The notes under the pieces are model-generated. The model was not told the origin of the DNA. It was given only the letters and a program-made list of their open reading frames with translations, and did not search any database. A stretch of DNA of 64,000 nt from Fusobacterium varium (GTDB lineage: Bacteria > Fusobacteriota > Fusobacteriia > Fusobacteriales > Fusobacteriaceae), in assembly GCA_002356455.1 (NCBI GenBank), contig AP017968.1, positions 868,001-932,000 on the forward strand, written 5' to 3'. Position 1 is the stretch's first letter; each line of letters opens with the position of its first letter. The position numbers were made by a program, and so were the translations under genes. Positions 1 through 9,355 of the stretch are shown one piece after another.

Positions 1-510
1 CATTGTAAACAGATATTTCCATCTAAACTTGTGAATAGTTTAAAATGCATAAATGTTCATCCTGGATTTAATCCATATAATAGGGGATGGTTTCCTCAAG
101 TATTTTCAATATTAAATAAAATGGATTGTGGAGTAACCATACATTATATGGATGAGCAGTTAGATCATGGAAAAATATTATTTCAAGAAAAAGTAAATAT
201 GTACAATTGGGATACTTCAATGTCTCTATATAATAGAGTTCAAGATAAAGAAATAGAACTTCTTAAAAAGAACCTTTATGATATTTTAACTAAAGATATT
301 GAAGGTTTTGAAGTTGGAGAGGGAAATATAAATACTTTAAATGATTTCAAAAAATTATGCGAAATTGATTTAGATGAAAAAATTACAATGGGGGAAGCAA
401 TAGACAAATTAAGGGCTTTAACTCATGGCGAATATAAAAATGCATATTTTATTTCTGGTAATGAAAAAATTTATGTTAAATTAATTTTAGAAAAAGAGGA
501 GAAAATATGA
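1..510 (+). CDS. Sugar N-formyltransferase (VioF-like), 5' truncated
   Basis: Partial gene. The reading frame is open from base 1, so the start lies outside the window and the GTG at 31 is internal. The stretch [16 protein letters not shown] followed by LDHGKIL matches the catalytic core of 10-formyl-THF-dependent formyltransferases, with the Asn, His and Asp triad visible. The longer motif resembles enzymes that formylate dTDP-4-amino-4,6-dideoxyglucose. The last bases overlap the rmlA start (ATGA), so the genes are translationally coupled. With rmlA and rmlB next door, it most likely makes a formylated amino-sugar for a surface polysaccharide. The family is clear; the exact sugar is inferred. 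Confidence 0.8.
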   Translation, partial: HCKQIFPSKLVNSLKCINVHPGFNPYNRGWFPQVFSILNKMDCGVTIHYMDEQLDHGKILFQEKVNMYNWDTSMSLYNRVQDKEIELLKKNLYDILTKDIEGFEVGEGNINTLNDFKKLCEIDLDEKITMGEAIDKLRALTHGEYKNAYFISGNEKIYVKLILEKEEKI

Positions 511-1376
511 AAGGAATAATATTAGCAGGAGGGAGTGGAACAAGACTTCATCCATTAACTAGAAGTATATCAAAACAAATATTACCTATTTATGATAAAC
601 CAATGATATATTATCCCTTATCAGTATTAATGTTAGCTGGAATAAAAGATATACTAATAATTTCAACTCCAAGAGATTTAGCATGTTTTAAGGAATTATT
701 GGAAGATGGAAAAAAAATTGGATTAAATATAGAGTACAGTATTCAAGAACAACCAAATGGATTAGCAGAAGCCTTTATTATAGGAGAAGAATTCATAGGG
801 AAGAGTAATGTGGCTTTAATATTAGGTGATAATTTATTTTTTGGACAAGCTTTTTCACCTGTAATTAAAGAATCTGCAAAATTAAAGACAGGAGCAGAAA
901 TTTTTGGATATTTTGTAAAAAATCCAAAAGAATATGGAGTAGTAGAATTTGATGAATATAGGAATGTTTTATCTTTAGAGGAAAAACCAGAAAAACCGAA
1001 ATCCAAATATGCAATACCAGGACTTTATTTTTATGATAATACAGTAGTAGAGAAAGCTAAAAGATTAAAACCAAGTAAAAGAGGAGAATTAGAAATAACT
1101 GATCTAAATAAATTATATTTAGCTGAAGGAAACTTAAAAGTCAATCTCTTAGGAAGAGGTTTTGCATGGTTAGATACAGGAACCCATAAGAATTTATTAC
1201 AAGCAGCTAATTTTATAGAAACTATTCAAGATAGACAGGGAAATTATGTAGCTTGTATAGAGGAAATAGCATATAAGAATGGTTGGATAACTAAAGAGGC
1301 ATTAATAGAACTTGCAGAACCATTATTAAAAACAGAATACGGAAAATATCTGATGGAAATAAGTGAGGAGATATAA
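507..1376 (+). CDS. rmlA: Glucose-1-phosphate thymidylyltransferase
   Basis: Makes dTDP-glucose from glucose-1-phosphate and dTTP, the first step of the dTDP-deoxysugar route. The N-terminal nucleotide-binding signature [11 protein letters not shown], followed by [18 protein letters not shown], is diagnostic of RmlA. The length of 289 residues is standard. GDNLFFG near residue 110 and the EEKPEKPKS loop are also family features. It starts inside the stop codon of the upstream formyltransferase, and rmlB begins directly after it, so the three are one transcription unit. The product could feed a formylated dideoxy-amino-sugar, rhamnose or another 6-deoxysugar; no rmlC or rmlD is visible here. 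Confidence 0.96.
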   Translation: MKGIILAGGSGTRLHPLTRSISKQILPIYDKPMIYYPLSVLMLAGIKDILIISTPRDLACFKELLEDGKKIGLNIEYSIQEQPNGLAEAFIIGEEFIGKSNVALILGDNLFFGQAFSPVIKESAKLKTGAEIFGYFVKNPKEYGVVEFDEYRNVLSLEEKPEKPKSKYAIPGLYFYDNTVVEKAKRLKPSKRGELEITDLNKLYLAEGNLKVNLLGRGFAWLDTGTHKNLLQAANFIETIQDRQGNYVACIEEIAYKNGWITKEALIELAEPLLKTEYGKYLMEISEEI

Positions 1377-1377
1377 G

Positions 1378-2538
1378 ATGAAGACATATCTTGTAACAGG
1401 GGCAGCAGGATTCATAGGAACAAACTTTGTAAAATATATGCTTGAAAAGTATGAAAATAATATAAGAATAATAGTTCTGGATAAACTTACTTATGCAGGA
1501 AATATTGAAAATATACAAGAAGAAATAACTTCTAAAAAAATAGATTTTGTAAAGGGAGATATCTGTAATAGAGAATTGGTGGAAGATATATTTTCCAGAT
1601 ATGAAATAGATTATGTAGTAAATTTTGCAGCAGAATCTCATGTAGACAGGAGTATATCAAATCCTCAGATATTTTTGGAAACAAATATACTGGGAACACA
1701 AAACCTGTTGGAAGTATCTAAGAAATTCTGGAGTATAGGAAAAGATGAAAATGGATATCCTGTATACAAGGAAGGAAAGAAATTTCTGCATATATCTACA
1801 GATGAAGTGTATGGATCACTGTCAAAAGAGTATACAGAAGCAAAAGAGCTAATACTTAATGATAGAGTAAAGAAAGTGGCAGAAGGAAGAAAGAATTTAA
1901 AAACATATGGAGATAAATTTTTTACGGAAGAAACACCGCTTGACCCAAGGTCGCCATATTCAGCCTCAAAGACATCAAGCGATATGATAGTAAGAGCATA
2001 TGCAGAAACATATAAGTTTCCAATGAATATAACAAGATGTTCAAATAATTATGGACCATATCAATTTCCAGAAAAACTGATACCACTTATTATAAAAAAT
2101 ATACTGGAAGGTAAGAAACTGCCAGTATATGGAGATGGAAGTAATGTAAGAGACTGGCTGTATGTAAAAGATCATAATAAAGCAGTAGATATGATAATAA
2201 ATAAAGGAAGATTAGGGGAAGTATATAATATTGGTGGTTTTAATGAAGAAAAGAATATAAATATAGTAAAACTGACAATAGATATAATAGCCAAGATAAT
2301 GAAAGAAGAACCAGAGTACAGGAAAGTATTGAAAACAGAAGCAGAGAATATATCATATGACTTAATAAGTTATGTACAGGACAGATTGGGGCATGATGCA
2401 AGATATGCAATAGACCCAGAAAAGATAGTAACAGAATTAGGATGGTATCCAGAAACATCATTTGATGAGGGAATAGAAAAGACAATAAGGTGGTATTTGC
2501 ATAATCAGGAATGGATAAAAGAAATTGTGAATAAATAA
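1378..2538 (+). CDS. rmlB: dTDP-glucose 4,6-dehydratase
   Basis: Converts dTDP-glucose to dTDP-4-keto-6-deoxyglucose with bound NAD. An N-terminal Rossmann motif (TGAAGFIG), the STDEVYG segment and the catalytic YSASK pair are all present. I place the start at the ATG at 1378 because GAGGAG lies just upstream; an in-frame GTG at 1363 is open but would embed that ribosome site. At 386 residues it is somewhat longer than many RmlB proteins, owing to an insertion between the STDEVYG and YSASK motifs. The gene is co-directional with rmlA in the polysaccharide locus. Confidence 0.95.
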   Translation: MKTYLVTGAAGFIGTNFVKYMLEKYENNIRIIVLDKLTYAGNIENIQEEITSKKIDFVKGDICNRELVEDIFSRYEIDYVVNFAAESHVDRSISNPQIFLETNILGTQNLLEVSKKFWSIGKDENGYPVYKEGKKFLHISTDEVYGSLSKEYTEAKELILNDRVKKVAEGRKNLKTYGDKFFTEETPLDPRSPYSASKTSSDMIVRAYAETYKFPMNITRCSNNYGPYQFPEKLIPLIIKNILEGKKLPVYGDGSNVRDWLYVKDHNKAVDMIINKGRLGEVYNIGGFNEEKNINIVKLTIDIIAKIMKEEPEYRKVLKTEAENISYDLISYVQDRLGHDARYAIDPEKIVTELGWYPETSFDEGIEKTIRWYLHNQEWIKEIVNK

Positions 2539-2560
2539 AATATAATCTAGGAGAAAAAAT

Positions 2561-4054
2561 ATGGGGAAAAGTTTTGGTAACTTAATGGTAGTATTTCTAA
2601 TAATATTTTCATTAAATAAAATAATTTCAAAAGGAAACGAAATAAAAAATATAGAATTAAATACTCCAATAATATTGAAAATCAATAAACAAAAGATTAT
2701 GATAGACAGATTTTCATTAAATAAAGTTTATAATATAAATGAATTAAATTCAGAAGTTCCTATAGAGTTTGAAATTGAATATGCTCCTGAAGAAATAGAA
2801 TTAAAAATTTTAGGAAATGTTTTAAAAAATAAAACTAAAATAAAAATAGAGAAAATTGCAAGAGAAATAAAAATACCAATAGAAATATTGAATAAAAGTA
2901 ATAATTTAAAATCAATTTGTCATATAAACACTCTTCATGAAAAGTTTCCAAAGTATACTGTGATAGGAGAAAGTCCATATCCTGGAGATTATTATGGAGA
3001 TTTTATTTCTGATAATAATAATATAGAAAAAAAAGATTCAATGTTTATTTATAAAATGAATTCTAAGGGAGAAATTTTATATTATAAAAAGCATACTTCA
3101 ACAATATCAGACTTTAAAAAAACAAAGTTGAAAAATAATCAAATAAGATACAGTTATTTTTTACAAGATGAAAATGCTTATTCTTATGAAGGAGTAGGTT
3201 ATGGTCCAACAAAGCTGATAATAATGGATGAAAATTATGATATTATTGATGAAGTAACTTCAAAACAATTTAAAGAAATACCAGAAAACTTTCCTTTAGA
3301 AAGCCATGATAGTTTAATTGTAAATGATGGACATTATATTACAGCTGCATATTTTGGCAAAATAGTAAATAATGTAGATAAAGATCTTATTGAAAACCAC
3401 AATGGCTCTAGAGTAATAGCTTCCATTTTACAAGAAGTAAAAGATGGAAAAGTTATATGGCAATGGGATAGTACAGAACATCCAGAATTATATAAATTAA
3501 GTGTAGAAGGGAATGATTTTAAAAATTCTACAAGTAAATGGGCAGATTATATTCACTTTAATTCAGTAACTATTGATCCTAAGGATGGAAATTTAATGTG
3601 TTCTTTTAGAAATATAGATTCAATTTTAAAGATAGAACGAGGTACTGGTAAGATATTATGGATACTTGGTGGTAAAGGAGATCAGTTTGGATTAACTGAA
3701 GAACAAAAATTTTCAAGACAACATTATGCAAGGTTTATTAAAGATGGAAGTATAACACTTTTTGATAATGGAAATTTAAGTGGGAAATCAAGAGTTTTAG
3801 AAATAAAAATGGATGAGAAAAATAAAAAGATTTTAAATTATAAAGATTTTTATTTAAATGACTATTTTTCTTTTGCTTGTGGCTCAACAGATAAATTAGA
3901 TAATAAAAAAGATGTTTTTATTATAGGATGGGGAATGGGAGATTTTAGCAAAAGAGAGAATATGACAGAAATAGATTTTTCTACAAATAAGAAGATATTT
4001 GAGTTAATTTTTCATGGAAATATGACAACTTACAGAATTACTAAAATAAAATAA
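2561..4054 (+). CDS. Arylsulfate sulfotransferase-like protein
   Basis: Probable member of the bacterial arylsulfotransferase family (ASST, PF05935), periplasmic beta-propeller enzymes that move sulfate from a phenolic sulfate to another phenol through a sulfohistidine. Matching pieces are ESHDSLIVNDGHYITA, HFNSVTIDPKDGNLM, GKILWILGGKGDQF and QHYARF (His388 is a candidate catalytic residue). The N-terminus has a hydrophobic stretch fitting a signal peptide or anchor, then a region of about 100 residues before the propeller. It follows rmlB by 22 bp, so it may tailor the same surface glycan. That role is inference, and no sulfate-activation genes are nearby. 497 residues. Confidence 0.72.
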   Translation: MGKSFGNLMVVFLIIFSLNKIISKGNEIKNIELNTPIILKINKQKIMIDRFSLNKVYNINELNSEVPIEFEIEYAPEEIELKILGNVLKNKTKIKIEKIAREIKIPIEILNKSNNLKSICHINTLHEKFPKYTVIGESPYPGDYYGDFISDNNNIEKKDSMFIYKMNSKGEILYYKKHTSTISDFKKTKLKNNQIRYSYFLQDENAYSYEGVGYGPTKLIIMDENYDIIDEVTSKQFKEIPENFPLESHDSLIVNDGHYITAAYFGKIVNNVDKDLIENHNGSRVIASILQEVKDGKVIWQWDSTEHPELYKLSVEGNDFKNSTSKWADYIHFNSVTIDPKDGNLMCSFRNIDSILKIERGTGKILWILGGKGDQFGLTEEQKFSRQHYARFIKDGSITLFDNGNLSGKSRVLEIKMDEKNKKILNYKDFYLNDYFSFACGSTDKLDNKKDVFIIGWGMGDFSKRENMTEIDFSTNKKIFELIFHGNMTTYRITKIK

Positions 4055-4060
4055 ATATAT

Positions 4061-4099
4061 AATGAAGTGCACTTTGTAAGTTTGAGAGTGCACTTCATT
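4061..4099 (+). terminator. Hairpin after the polysaccharide genes
   Basis: A perfect 13-bp inverted repeat (AATGAAGTGCACT with its complement) with a 13-base loop, seven bases after the sulfotransferase stop codon. It lacks a good T-run, so it may be a weak terminator or mRNA 3' stabilising stem. The IS256 element begins about 12 bp beyond it. Confidence 0.5.
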
Positions 4100-4223
4100 A
4101 ATTTAGAGAGTGTGAAAAAATTTCTGTAAATCATAACTTTCTATGATAAAAAATTTTAAATTCTTAAATTATTAATTTTTGTAATGAAAATAGTATAAAA
4201 CAGATTTTTTTCTATGTCAACGG

Positions 4224-4247
4224 CACTCTCGTTTGAGAGTGTTCTTT
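4224..4247 (+). terminator. Small hairpin inside the left end of the IS
   Basis: CACTCTC, a GTTT loop and GAGAGTG, followed by TTCTTTT on the + strand. It could block transcription entering the element from the polysaccharide side. The stem is only 7 bp, so confidence is modest. Confidence 0.4.
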
Positions 4248-4265
4248 TCATATTCTTAATCTCAT

Positions 4266-5491
4266 TTATTCTGAAAAGCGATCTTCATACATAATTTTGA
4301 GTTCTCCATAAATTCTTCCCCAGTTTTTCAATGTTGAAGTCCATTTTTTTGTTGCTTCAAAAGTTGATAGATACAAAGCTTTTAATAGCGCTGAATCACT
4401 TGGAAATACGCTTCTCTGACTATTTAAACGGCGATATATACTGTTTAAACTTTCTATGGCATTAATAACTTTTCTAACCTCAGCAGAAAACTTAAATATT
4501 GGGCTGATAACATTCCAGTTTTTACTCCAACTTTTCATTGAACTTGGATAGAGTTTTTCCCAAGTTTCTGTTACTGTTTTTAAATTTTCTAAAGCTATTT
4601 TTTCAGATGGAGCTTGATAAATAGTTTTTAAATCATTAGCAAATAGTTTTTTATCTTTATCGCCAACATATTTTAGAGTATTACGTACTTGATGTACTAT
4701 GCAACGTTGATATTCTGTCTTAGGAAAAGCTGTAGTAACAGCTTCCTTCATTCCAGTTAAGCCGTCTGCACAAAGGCTCAAAATATCTTTTAGTCCTCTA
4801 TTTTTTAAACTATTAAGAATACCTAACCAATATTTACTGCTTTCATTATCTCCAATTTCTATACTTAAAACTTCTTTTTTTCCATTTTCATTTATTCCTA
4901 AAATGATATATGCAACTTTTTTTCTGATAATTCCATTATCTCTAACAGAGAAATGAATAGCATCTACAAAAATGACTGGGTAAAGTTCTGATAATGATCT
5001 TTGCTGCCATTCTTCTATTTGAGGAAGAAGCTTGTCAGTAATATCAGAAACAAGTCCTTCGCTTACTTCAAACCCATATATATCTTCAATTTGCTCAGAT
5101 ATCTGACGCATAGTCATTCCTTTAGCATACATAGAGATAATTTTATCTTCAATAGCTGAAATATCTTTCTGACGTTTTTTTACAACTTGAGGTTGAAAAG
5201 TTCCCTCTCTATCTTGAGGGACTTCAATTTCAGTTTCACCATACTTACTATGGATAGTCTTAGTTTTTCTTCCATTACGAGAATTAGTATTTTCAGAACG
5301 CTCATACGCTTCATAGCCTAAATGTTGAGCCATTTCAGCTTCAAGCATTTCTTGGATAGTGCCACCAAGGAGATCTCTCAAAGCATCTTGTATATCTTCA
5401 GCAGAGTGAATATCATATTCGTCAATTAAAGCAGCAATGATATTTTTTTACCATCAGTTAATCTAGAAGCTTTTCTTCTTTTTCTTTCCAT
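4266..5491 (-). pseudogene. IS256-family transposase with a -1 frameshift in an A7 run
   Basis: DDE transposase of the Mutator/IS256 group. The natural start is the ATG at 5491 behind AGGAGG, giving MERKRRKASRLTDGKK. Reading then meets a stop five codons later. Moving to the -1 frame at the seven-A run (5443-5449) continues into NIIAALIDEYDIHSAED and the remaining intact protein, for about 408 residues in all. The downstream part keeps FVDAIHFSVRD, LCADGLTGMKEA and the C-terminal region with the expected acidic residue. Either one A was lost and the copy is dead, or slippage on the A-run restores the product. An internal TTG at 5381 could give a protein lacking about 37 N-terminal residues. 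Confidence 0.85.
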
Positions 5492-5590
5492 AAAAATAGC
5501 CTCCTATGATTTTAATTTTATCATAGAAAGCTATTCAAATCACTCTTTATTTAATTTACAGAAATTTTTTCACATACCTTTAATTATGTT

Positions 5591-6970
5591 TTATTTTATA
5601 ATTTCATTATAAAGTGAAATATATTTTTTAGCAGATGTATTCCAGTTGTTATCTCTAGTCTTAGCACTTTTTACAATTTTTTCCCATTTATCTTTATCTT
5701 CATAAATAGAAATTGCATATTCCAGAGTTTGATATAATTCATTGCTGCTTATATTTTTAAAACCAAATCCATCTCCTTCTCCAGTATATTCATTATAAGG
5801 AGTGACCGTATCTTTTAATCCACCTGTTTCTCTGACAATAGGAACACAGCTGTATCTCATAGCAATCATTTGAGAAAGGCCACAAGGTTCGAAGATAGAA
5901 GGCATCAGAAACATATCTGATCCACTGTATATCTCCATAGATAAAGGCTGATTAAATCCAATATATGAGCAGACTCTTCCAGGATATTGTCTTTCTTTCC
6001 ATTTAAAGAAATCTTCATATTTAGGTTCTCCATTTCCAAGAAGTACAAATTGAATTCCTAACTTCATTAATTTATCAAAATTATCTATAATTAAGTCAAT
6101 TCCTTTTTGTCTGTCTAATCTTGTGATGATAGAAACAAGAGGAACATTAGGATCTTGATTAAGCCCTAGTCTTTCTTGAAGTTCAGATTTTAGTCTTTTC
6201 TTTCCTTTTCTAGGAAGTTTATATACAGTTCCATCTATTCCATTAACGATACCTTTTAATTTATAATCAAGTTTTCTGAATAGTCCATCTAGCCCTTCAC
6301 CAAGTTCAGGAGTTTTTATTTCTTCAGCATATGAATCACTGACAGTAGTGATATAGTCAGAATATACAACTCCTCCTTTTAAGAAAGATATCATATCATA
6401 ATATTTAATTCCATCTTCAATGAAGTATCGCCCTCTATCTATTTCTAAAGTTTTTTCTATTACATCATTATAGAAGAAACCTTGGAATCTTAAATTATGA
6501 ATAGTGAAAATAGTTTTTATATTATTCATTCCTCTTTCTTTAAGATAAATAGGAACCAATCCAGTATGCCAGTCGTTACAATGAATTATATCTGGTTCAA
6601 ATCCTGTGATATAGAATGTTTCTATAATAGCTTTTGCAAAGAATGTAAATCTTTCGCAATCGTCAACTTCCCCATAGATTTTACTTCTATTGAAATATCT
6701 TTCATTATCAACAAAATAGTAAGTTACACCATCAAGTTCACAATAGTCTATTCCTACATATTCATTATGATGAGCCACCCATATTTGTTTATCTCCTAAG
6801 TGCTGCATCATTTCCTTATATTTGTCAGGAATGGCACTGTACTTAGGTAATATTACTCTTACATCTATTTTTTCTTTTTTTAATGCTTTTGGCAGTGAGT
6901 AAGCTACATCACCAAGCCCTCCTGTTTTTACAAAAGGCCATGCTTCTCCTGCTGCAAAAAGTACTTTCAT
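5591..6970 (-). CDS. glgA: Glycogen synthase (ADP-glucose)
   Basis: GT5 glycosyltransferase that extends alpha-1,4-glucan from ADP-glucose. The N-terminus MKVLFAAGEAWPFVKTGGLGD carries the KTGGL ADP-glucose loop, and the C-terminal half has the IFEPCGLSQMIAMRY nucleotide-binding motif with TGGLKDTV. I take the ATG at 6970: AAAGGAG lies 8 bases upstream, whereas the ATG at 6976 and GTG at 6979 are too close to it. It is the last gene of the seven-gene glycogen operon, 23 bp after glgD. The IS256 element begins 16 bp past its stop codon and may have displaced the original terminator. 459 residues is usual length. Confidence 0.96.
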   Translation of the reverse strand: MKVLFAAGEAWPFVKTGGLGDVAYSLPKALKKEKIDVRVILPKYSAIPDKYKEMMQHLGDKQIWVAHHNEYVGIDYCELDGVTYYFVDNERYFNRSKIYGEVDDCERFTFFAKAIIETFYITGFEPDIIHCNDWHTGLVPIYLKERGMNNIKTIFTIHNLRFQGFFYNDVIEKTLEIDRGRYFIEDGIKYYDMISFLKGGVVYSDYITTVSDSYAEEIKTPELGEGLDGLFRKLDYKLKGIVNGIDGTVYKLPRKGKKRLKSELQERLGLNQDPNVPLVSIITRLDRQKGIDLIIDNFDKLMKLGIQFVLLGNGEPKYEDFFKWKERQYPGRVCSYIGFNQPLSMEIYSGSDMFLMPSIFEPCGLSQMIAMRYSCVPIVRETGGLKDTVTPYNEYTGEGDGFGFKNISSNELYQTLEYAISIYEDKDKWEKIVKSAKTRDNNWNTSAKKYISLYNEIIK

Positions 6971-6993
6971 CTTCATCACTCCTTTATGAAGAA

Positions 6994-8163
6994 CTAGTCT
7001 CTACCCTTCCCTTTTAGATATTCTAAAAGATCTCTGTAGTGTTCTTTATCCCATTTGATGCTCTTTTCAATAACTAGAGGGTAATTTCTAGAAGCACTTA
7101 GTCTTTCATTACATTTAATTACATTATTTTTGTCTACAATGATATTTTTTAATACAGCTCCAGATTTAACAACACTGTCCTGTAAAAGAATACTATCCTC
7201 AACTATAGCTCCCTCTTCGACTGTGGCTCCTCTTGCTAAGATAGAATTCTTAACTTTTCCACCTAAGATACATCCATTAGCTATAACTGAATTTACTATT
7301 TCAGCTTTTTCTTTAAACATTGATGGAGGAGTATCCTTTGTCTTAGTATATACTTTTCTTCCATCCTTATTAAATATATCATCTCTTATTTCTTTATTTA
7401 AAAGATCCATATTAAAGTCAAAATATTCTTTTGTTGAATTTATACAGGCTAAATATCCTTTAAATTCATATCCATTTATACTCAATCTAGCTATATTTCT
7501 AGAGATAAGATCTTTAACTGTGTAGTAAGCTCCATCTTGAATTCCATCACATATTAATTTTATTAGAAGTTCTTTTTTTATAATAAAAACTTCCATAGAA
7601 ATATTTTCATCTTTTTTAAAGAAAAGATTTTGTCCAATTCCTAATATTTCTCCATTTTCTCCAACTTTTACACTATCACAATTATCAAATCTTTCATTTG
7701 CATTATCTACTTTTTTATATACAAGAGTAACATCTTTTCCACTTTCTTCATGTTTTTTTACAACATCAGCAATATCAATATTGCACACCATATGTGAGCT
7801 TAGTATAACAACATTTTGCTGTTTGCTGCGGAAGAAGTATTCCATATTCTTTTTAACTCTTTTTATATTAGTAGAATAAGTAGAATCAGCCATTTGTTTG
7901 AAAATGAATATACCATCTTTTTTTCTGTCTAAATCCCATTCTGTACCTCTTCCAATATGGTCAGTAAGTGAATTCATATCATCATTTCCACCAAAAATAC
8001 CAACATTTCTTATTCCAGCATTAACTAAGTTTGATAAAGCAAAATCTATTATTCTGTAAGTTCCACCTACTGGAACAGATGCCAGAGGTCTCATTTTAGT
8101 AAGAGATCTGATATTATCTAGAGATTCGGCTAAAAATATTATAGCCATATAATTATTTAGCAT
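6994..8163 (-). CDS. glgD: Glucose-1-phosphate adenylyltransferase, GlgD-type subunit
   Basis: Homologue of GlgC that in Firmicutes and relatives acts as a non-catalytic or modulating partner in a GlgC-GlgD complex. The N-terminus RPLASVPVGGTYRIIDFALSN aligns with GlgC, but the Gly-rich nucleotide loop found in glgC at GGQGSRL is replaced by ESLDNIRSL. That degeneration is the hallmark of GlgD. The C-terminal part shows left-handed beta-helix repeats (VEEGAIVEDSILLQDSVV). It lies between glgC and glgA with short gaps, consistent with co-translation. 389 residues; start set by GGGAGGA 5 bases before ATG. Confidence 0.93.
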   Translation of the reverse strand: MLNNYMAIIFLAESLDNIRSLTKMRPLASVPVGGTYRIIDFALSNLVNAGIRNVGIFGGNDDMNSLTDHIGRGTEWDLDRKKDGIFIFKQMADSTYSTNIKRVKKNMEYFFRSKQQNVVILSSHMVCNIDIADVVKKHEESGKDVTLVYKKVDNANERFDNCDSVKVGENGEILGIGQNLFFKKDENISMEVFIIKKELLIKLICDGIQDGAYYTVKDLISRNIARLSINGYEFKGYLACINSTKEYFDFNMDLLNKEIRDDIFNKDGRKVYTKTKDTPPSMFKEKAEIVNSVIANGCILGGKVKNSILARGATVEEGAIVEDSILLQDSVVKSGAVLKNIIVDKNNVIKCNERLSASRNYPLVIEKSIKWDKEHYRDLLEYLKGKGRD

Positions 8164-8182
8164 AAAGTCCTCCCTTGCAAGC

Positions 8183-9328
8183 TTATTTTATAACTTCGCT
8201 TTTTATTATTCTTCCATGACCAATGACAGCAATTTCAGTATCATCTCCAATAACTGTATTCTTTTTGATAACTACCTCATCAGCTATGATTGCTTTATTT
8301 ATGATAACATTTTCTTCAATAACTGTGTCTTGCATTATTACAGAATTGATGATTTTACTATTTTTTCCGATTTTTACACCAGGAAAAATGACAGAATTTT
8401 TAACTACTCCTTCTATCTCACAACCCTTATCAACCAGTGAAGTTGTAATTACAGCATCATCACTTACATATAGAGGCGGATAAACTCCCTGACGAGTATT
8501 AATTTTCCAATCTTTATCAAATATATTCAATTTATTATCAGGTTTTAAAAGATCCATATGAGCATCCCAGAAACTTTCAATGGTTCCTACGTCTTTCCAG
8601 TATCCTTCAAATGGATATGCGAATAATCTTTTATGGTCATTTAATAAATTAGGAATTATATTTTTACCAAAGTCATTGCTTGATGCAGGATCTCTTTCAT
8701 CTTCAAGTAGGTATTCTTTTAGAACACTCCATTTAAAAATATAGATTCCCATTGAAGCAAGCGTACTTTTTGGTTGTTTTGGTTTTTCTTCAAATTCATA
8801 TATTGAATAATCTTCATTGGCATTCATAATACCAAAGCTAGGTGCATCTTTCATTGGAACATTAAAAACTCCAATGGTAGCATCTGCATCTTTTTCTTTG
8901 TGAAATTTAAGCATTTTTTCATAGTCCATTTTATATATATGATCTCCTGACAGAATTAAAACATTTTCAGGATCATATTTATCTATGAATTGGATATTTT
9001 GATAAATGGCATTAGCAGTTCCTTTATACCATCCACCTTCATCATTCTTTTTAGTATGAGGCTGTAATACAGTTACCCCTCCATCCATTCTATCTAAGTC
9101 CCAAGGAGAACCTCTTCCAATGTGGTCGTTAAGAATATGAGGTTCATATTGAGTAAGTACTCCTACTGTGTCTATACCAGAGTTAGAACAATTGCTTAAA
9201 GTAAAGTCTATGATTCTATATTTTCCACCAAATGGAACTCCAGGTTTAGCTATTTTTTCAGTTAAATCTAATAAACGGCTTCCTTGTCCTCCAGCTAGTA
9301 TCATAGCTATAATTTGTTTTTTCTTCAT
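8183..9328 (-). CDS. glgC: Glucose-1-phosphate adenylyltransferase (catalytic)
   Basis: Makes ADP-glucose, the committed step of glycogen synthesis. [17 protein letters not shown] is the intact nucleotide-binding loop. [26 protein letters not shown] and [11 protein letters not shown] are catalytic-domain motifs, and the C-terminus has hexapeptide beta-helix repeats. 381 residues, matching bacterial GlgC. It is followed 19 bp later by glgD, so the two subunits are probably made together. The start has an AGGAGG site. Allosteric control by glycolytic intermediates is a family property and cannot be read from the sequence. Confidence 0.96.
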   Translation of the reverse strand: MKKKQIIAMILAGGQGSRLLDLTEKIAKPGVPFGGKYRIIDFTLSNCSNSGIDTVGVLTQYEPHILNDHIGRGSPWDLDRMDGGVTVLQPHTKKNDEGGWYKGTANAIYQNIQFIDKYDPENVLILSGDHIYKMDYEKMLKFHKEKDADATIGVFNVPMKDAPSFGIMNANEDYSIYEFEEKPKQPKSTLASMGIYIFKWSVLKEYLLEDERDPASSNDFGKNIIPNLLNDHKRLFAYPFEGYWKDVGTIESFWDAHMDLLKPDNKLNIFDKDWKINTRQGVYPPLYVSDDAVITTSLVDKGCEIEGVVKNSVIFPGVKIGKNSKIINSVIMQDTVIEENVIINKAIIADEVVIKKNTVIGDDTEIAVIGHGRIIKSEVIK

Positions 9329-9355
9329 AACTTCCTCCTAATATTCGATGTAATA

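Larger units (their letters stand above)
4111..5574 (-). mobile_element. IS256-family insertion sequence
   Basis: Bounded by a perfect 21-bp inverted repeat, at 4111-4131 and complementary at 5554-5574; each end starts TGTGAAAAAATTTC. The true tips may extend several bases outward, since similarity continues imperfectly. No clean 8-9 bp target duplication could be read, although a short TTAATT occurs on both sides (about 4098 and 5580). The only gene is a minus-strand transposase with a frameshift. It sits between the hairpin of the polysaccharide genes and the glgA stop codon, so it separates two convergent units. Confidence 0.85.

Noticed and set aside
4098-5586. TTAATT on both sides of the IS256 element as target-site duplication
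   Set aside because: Too short and misaligned for the 8-9 bp expected, and such strings are common in this AT-rich sequence.
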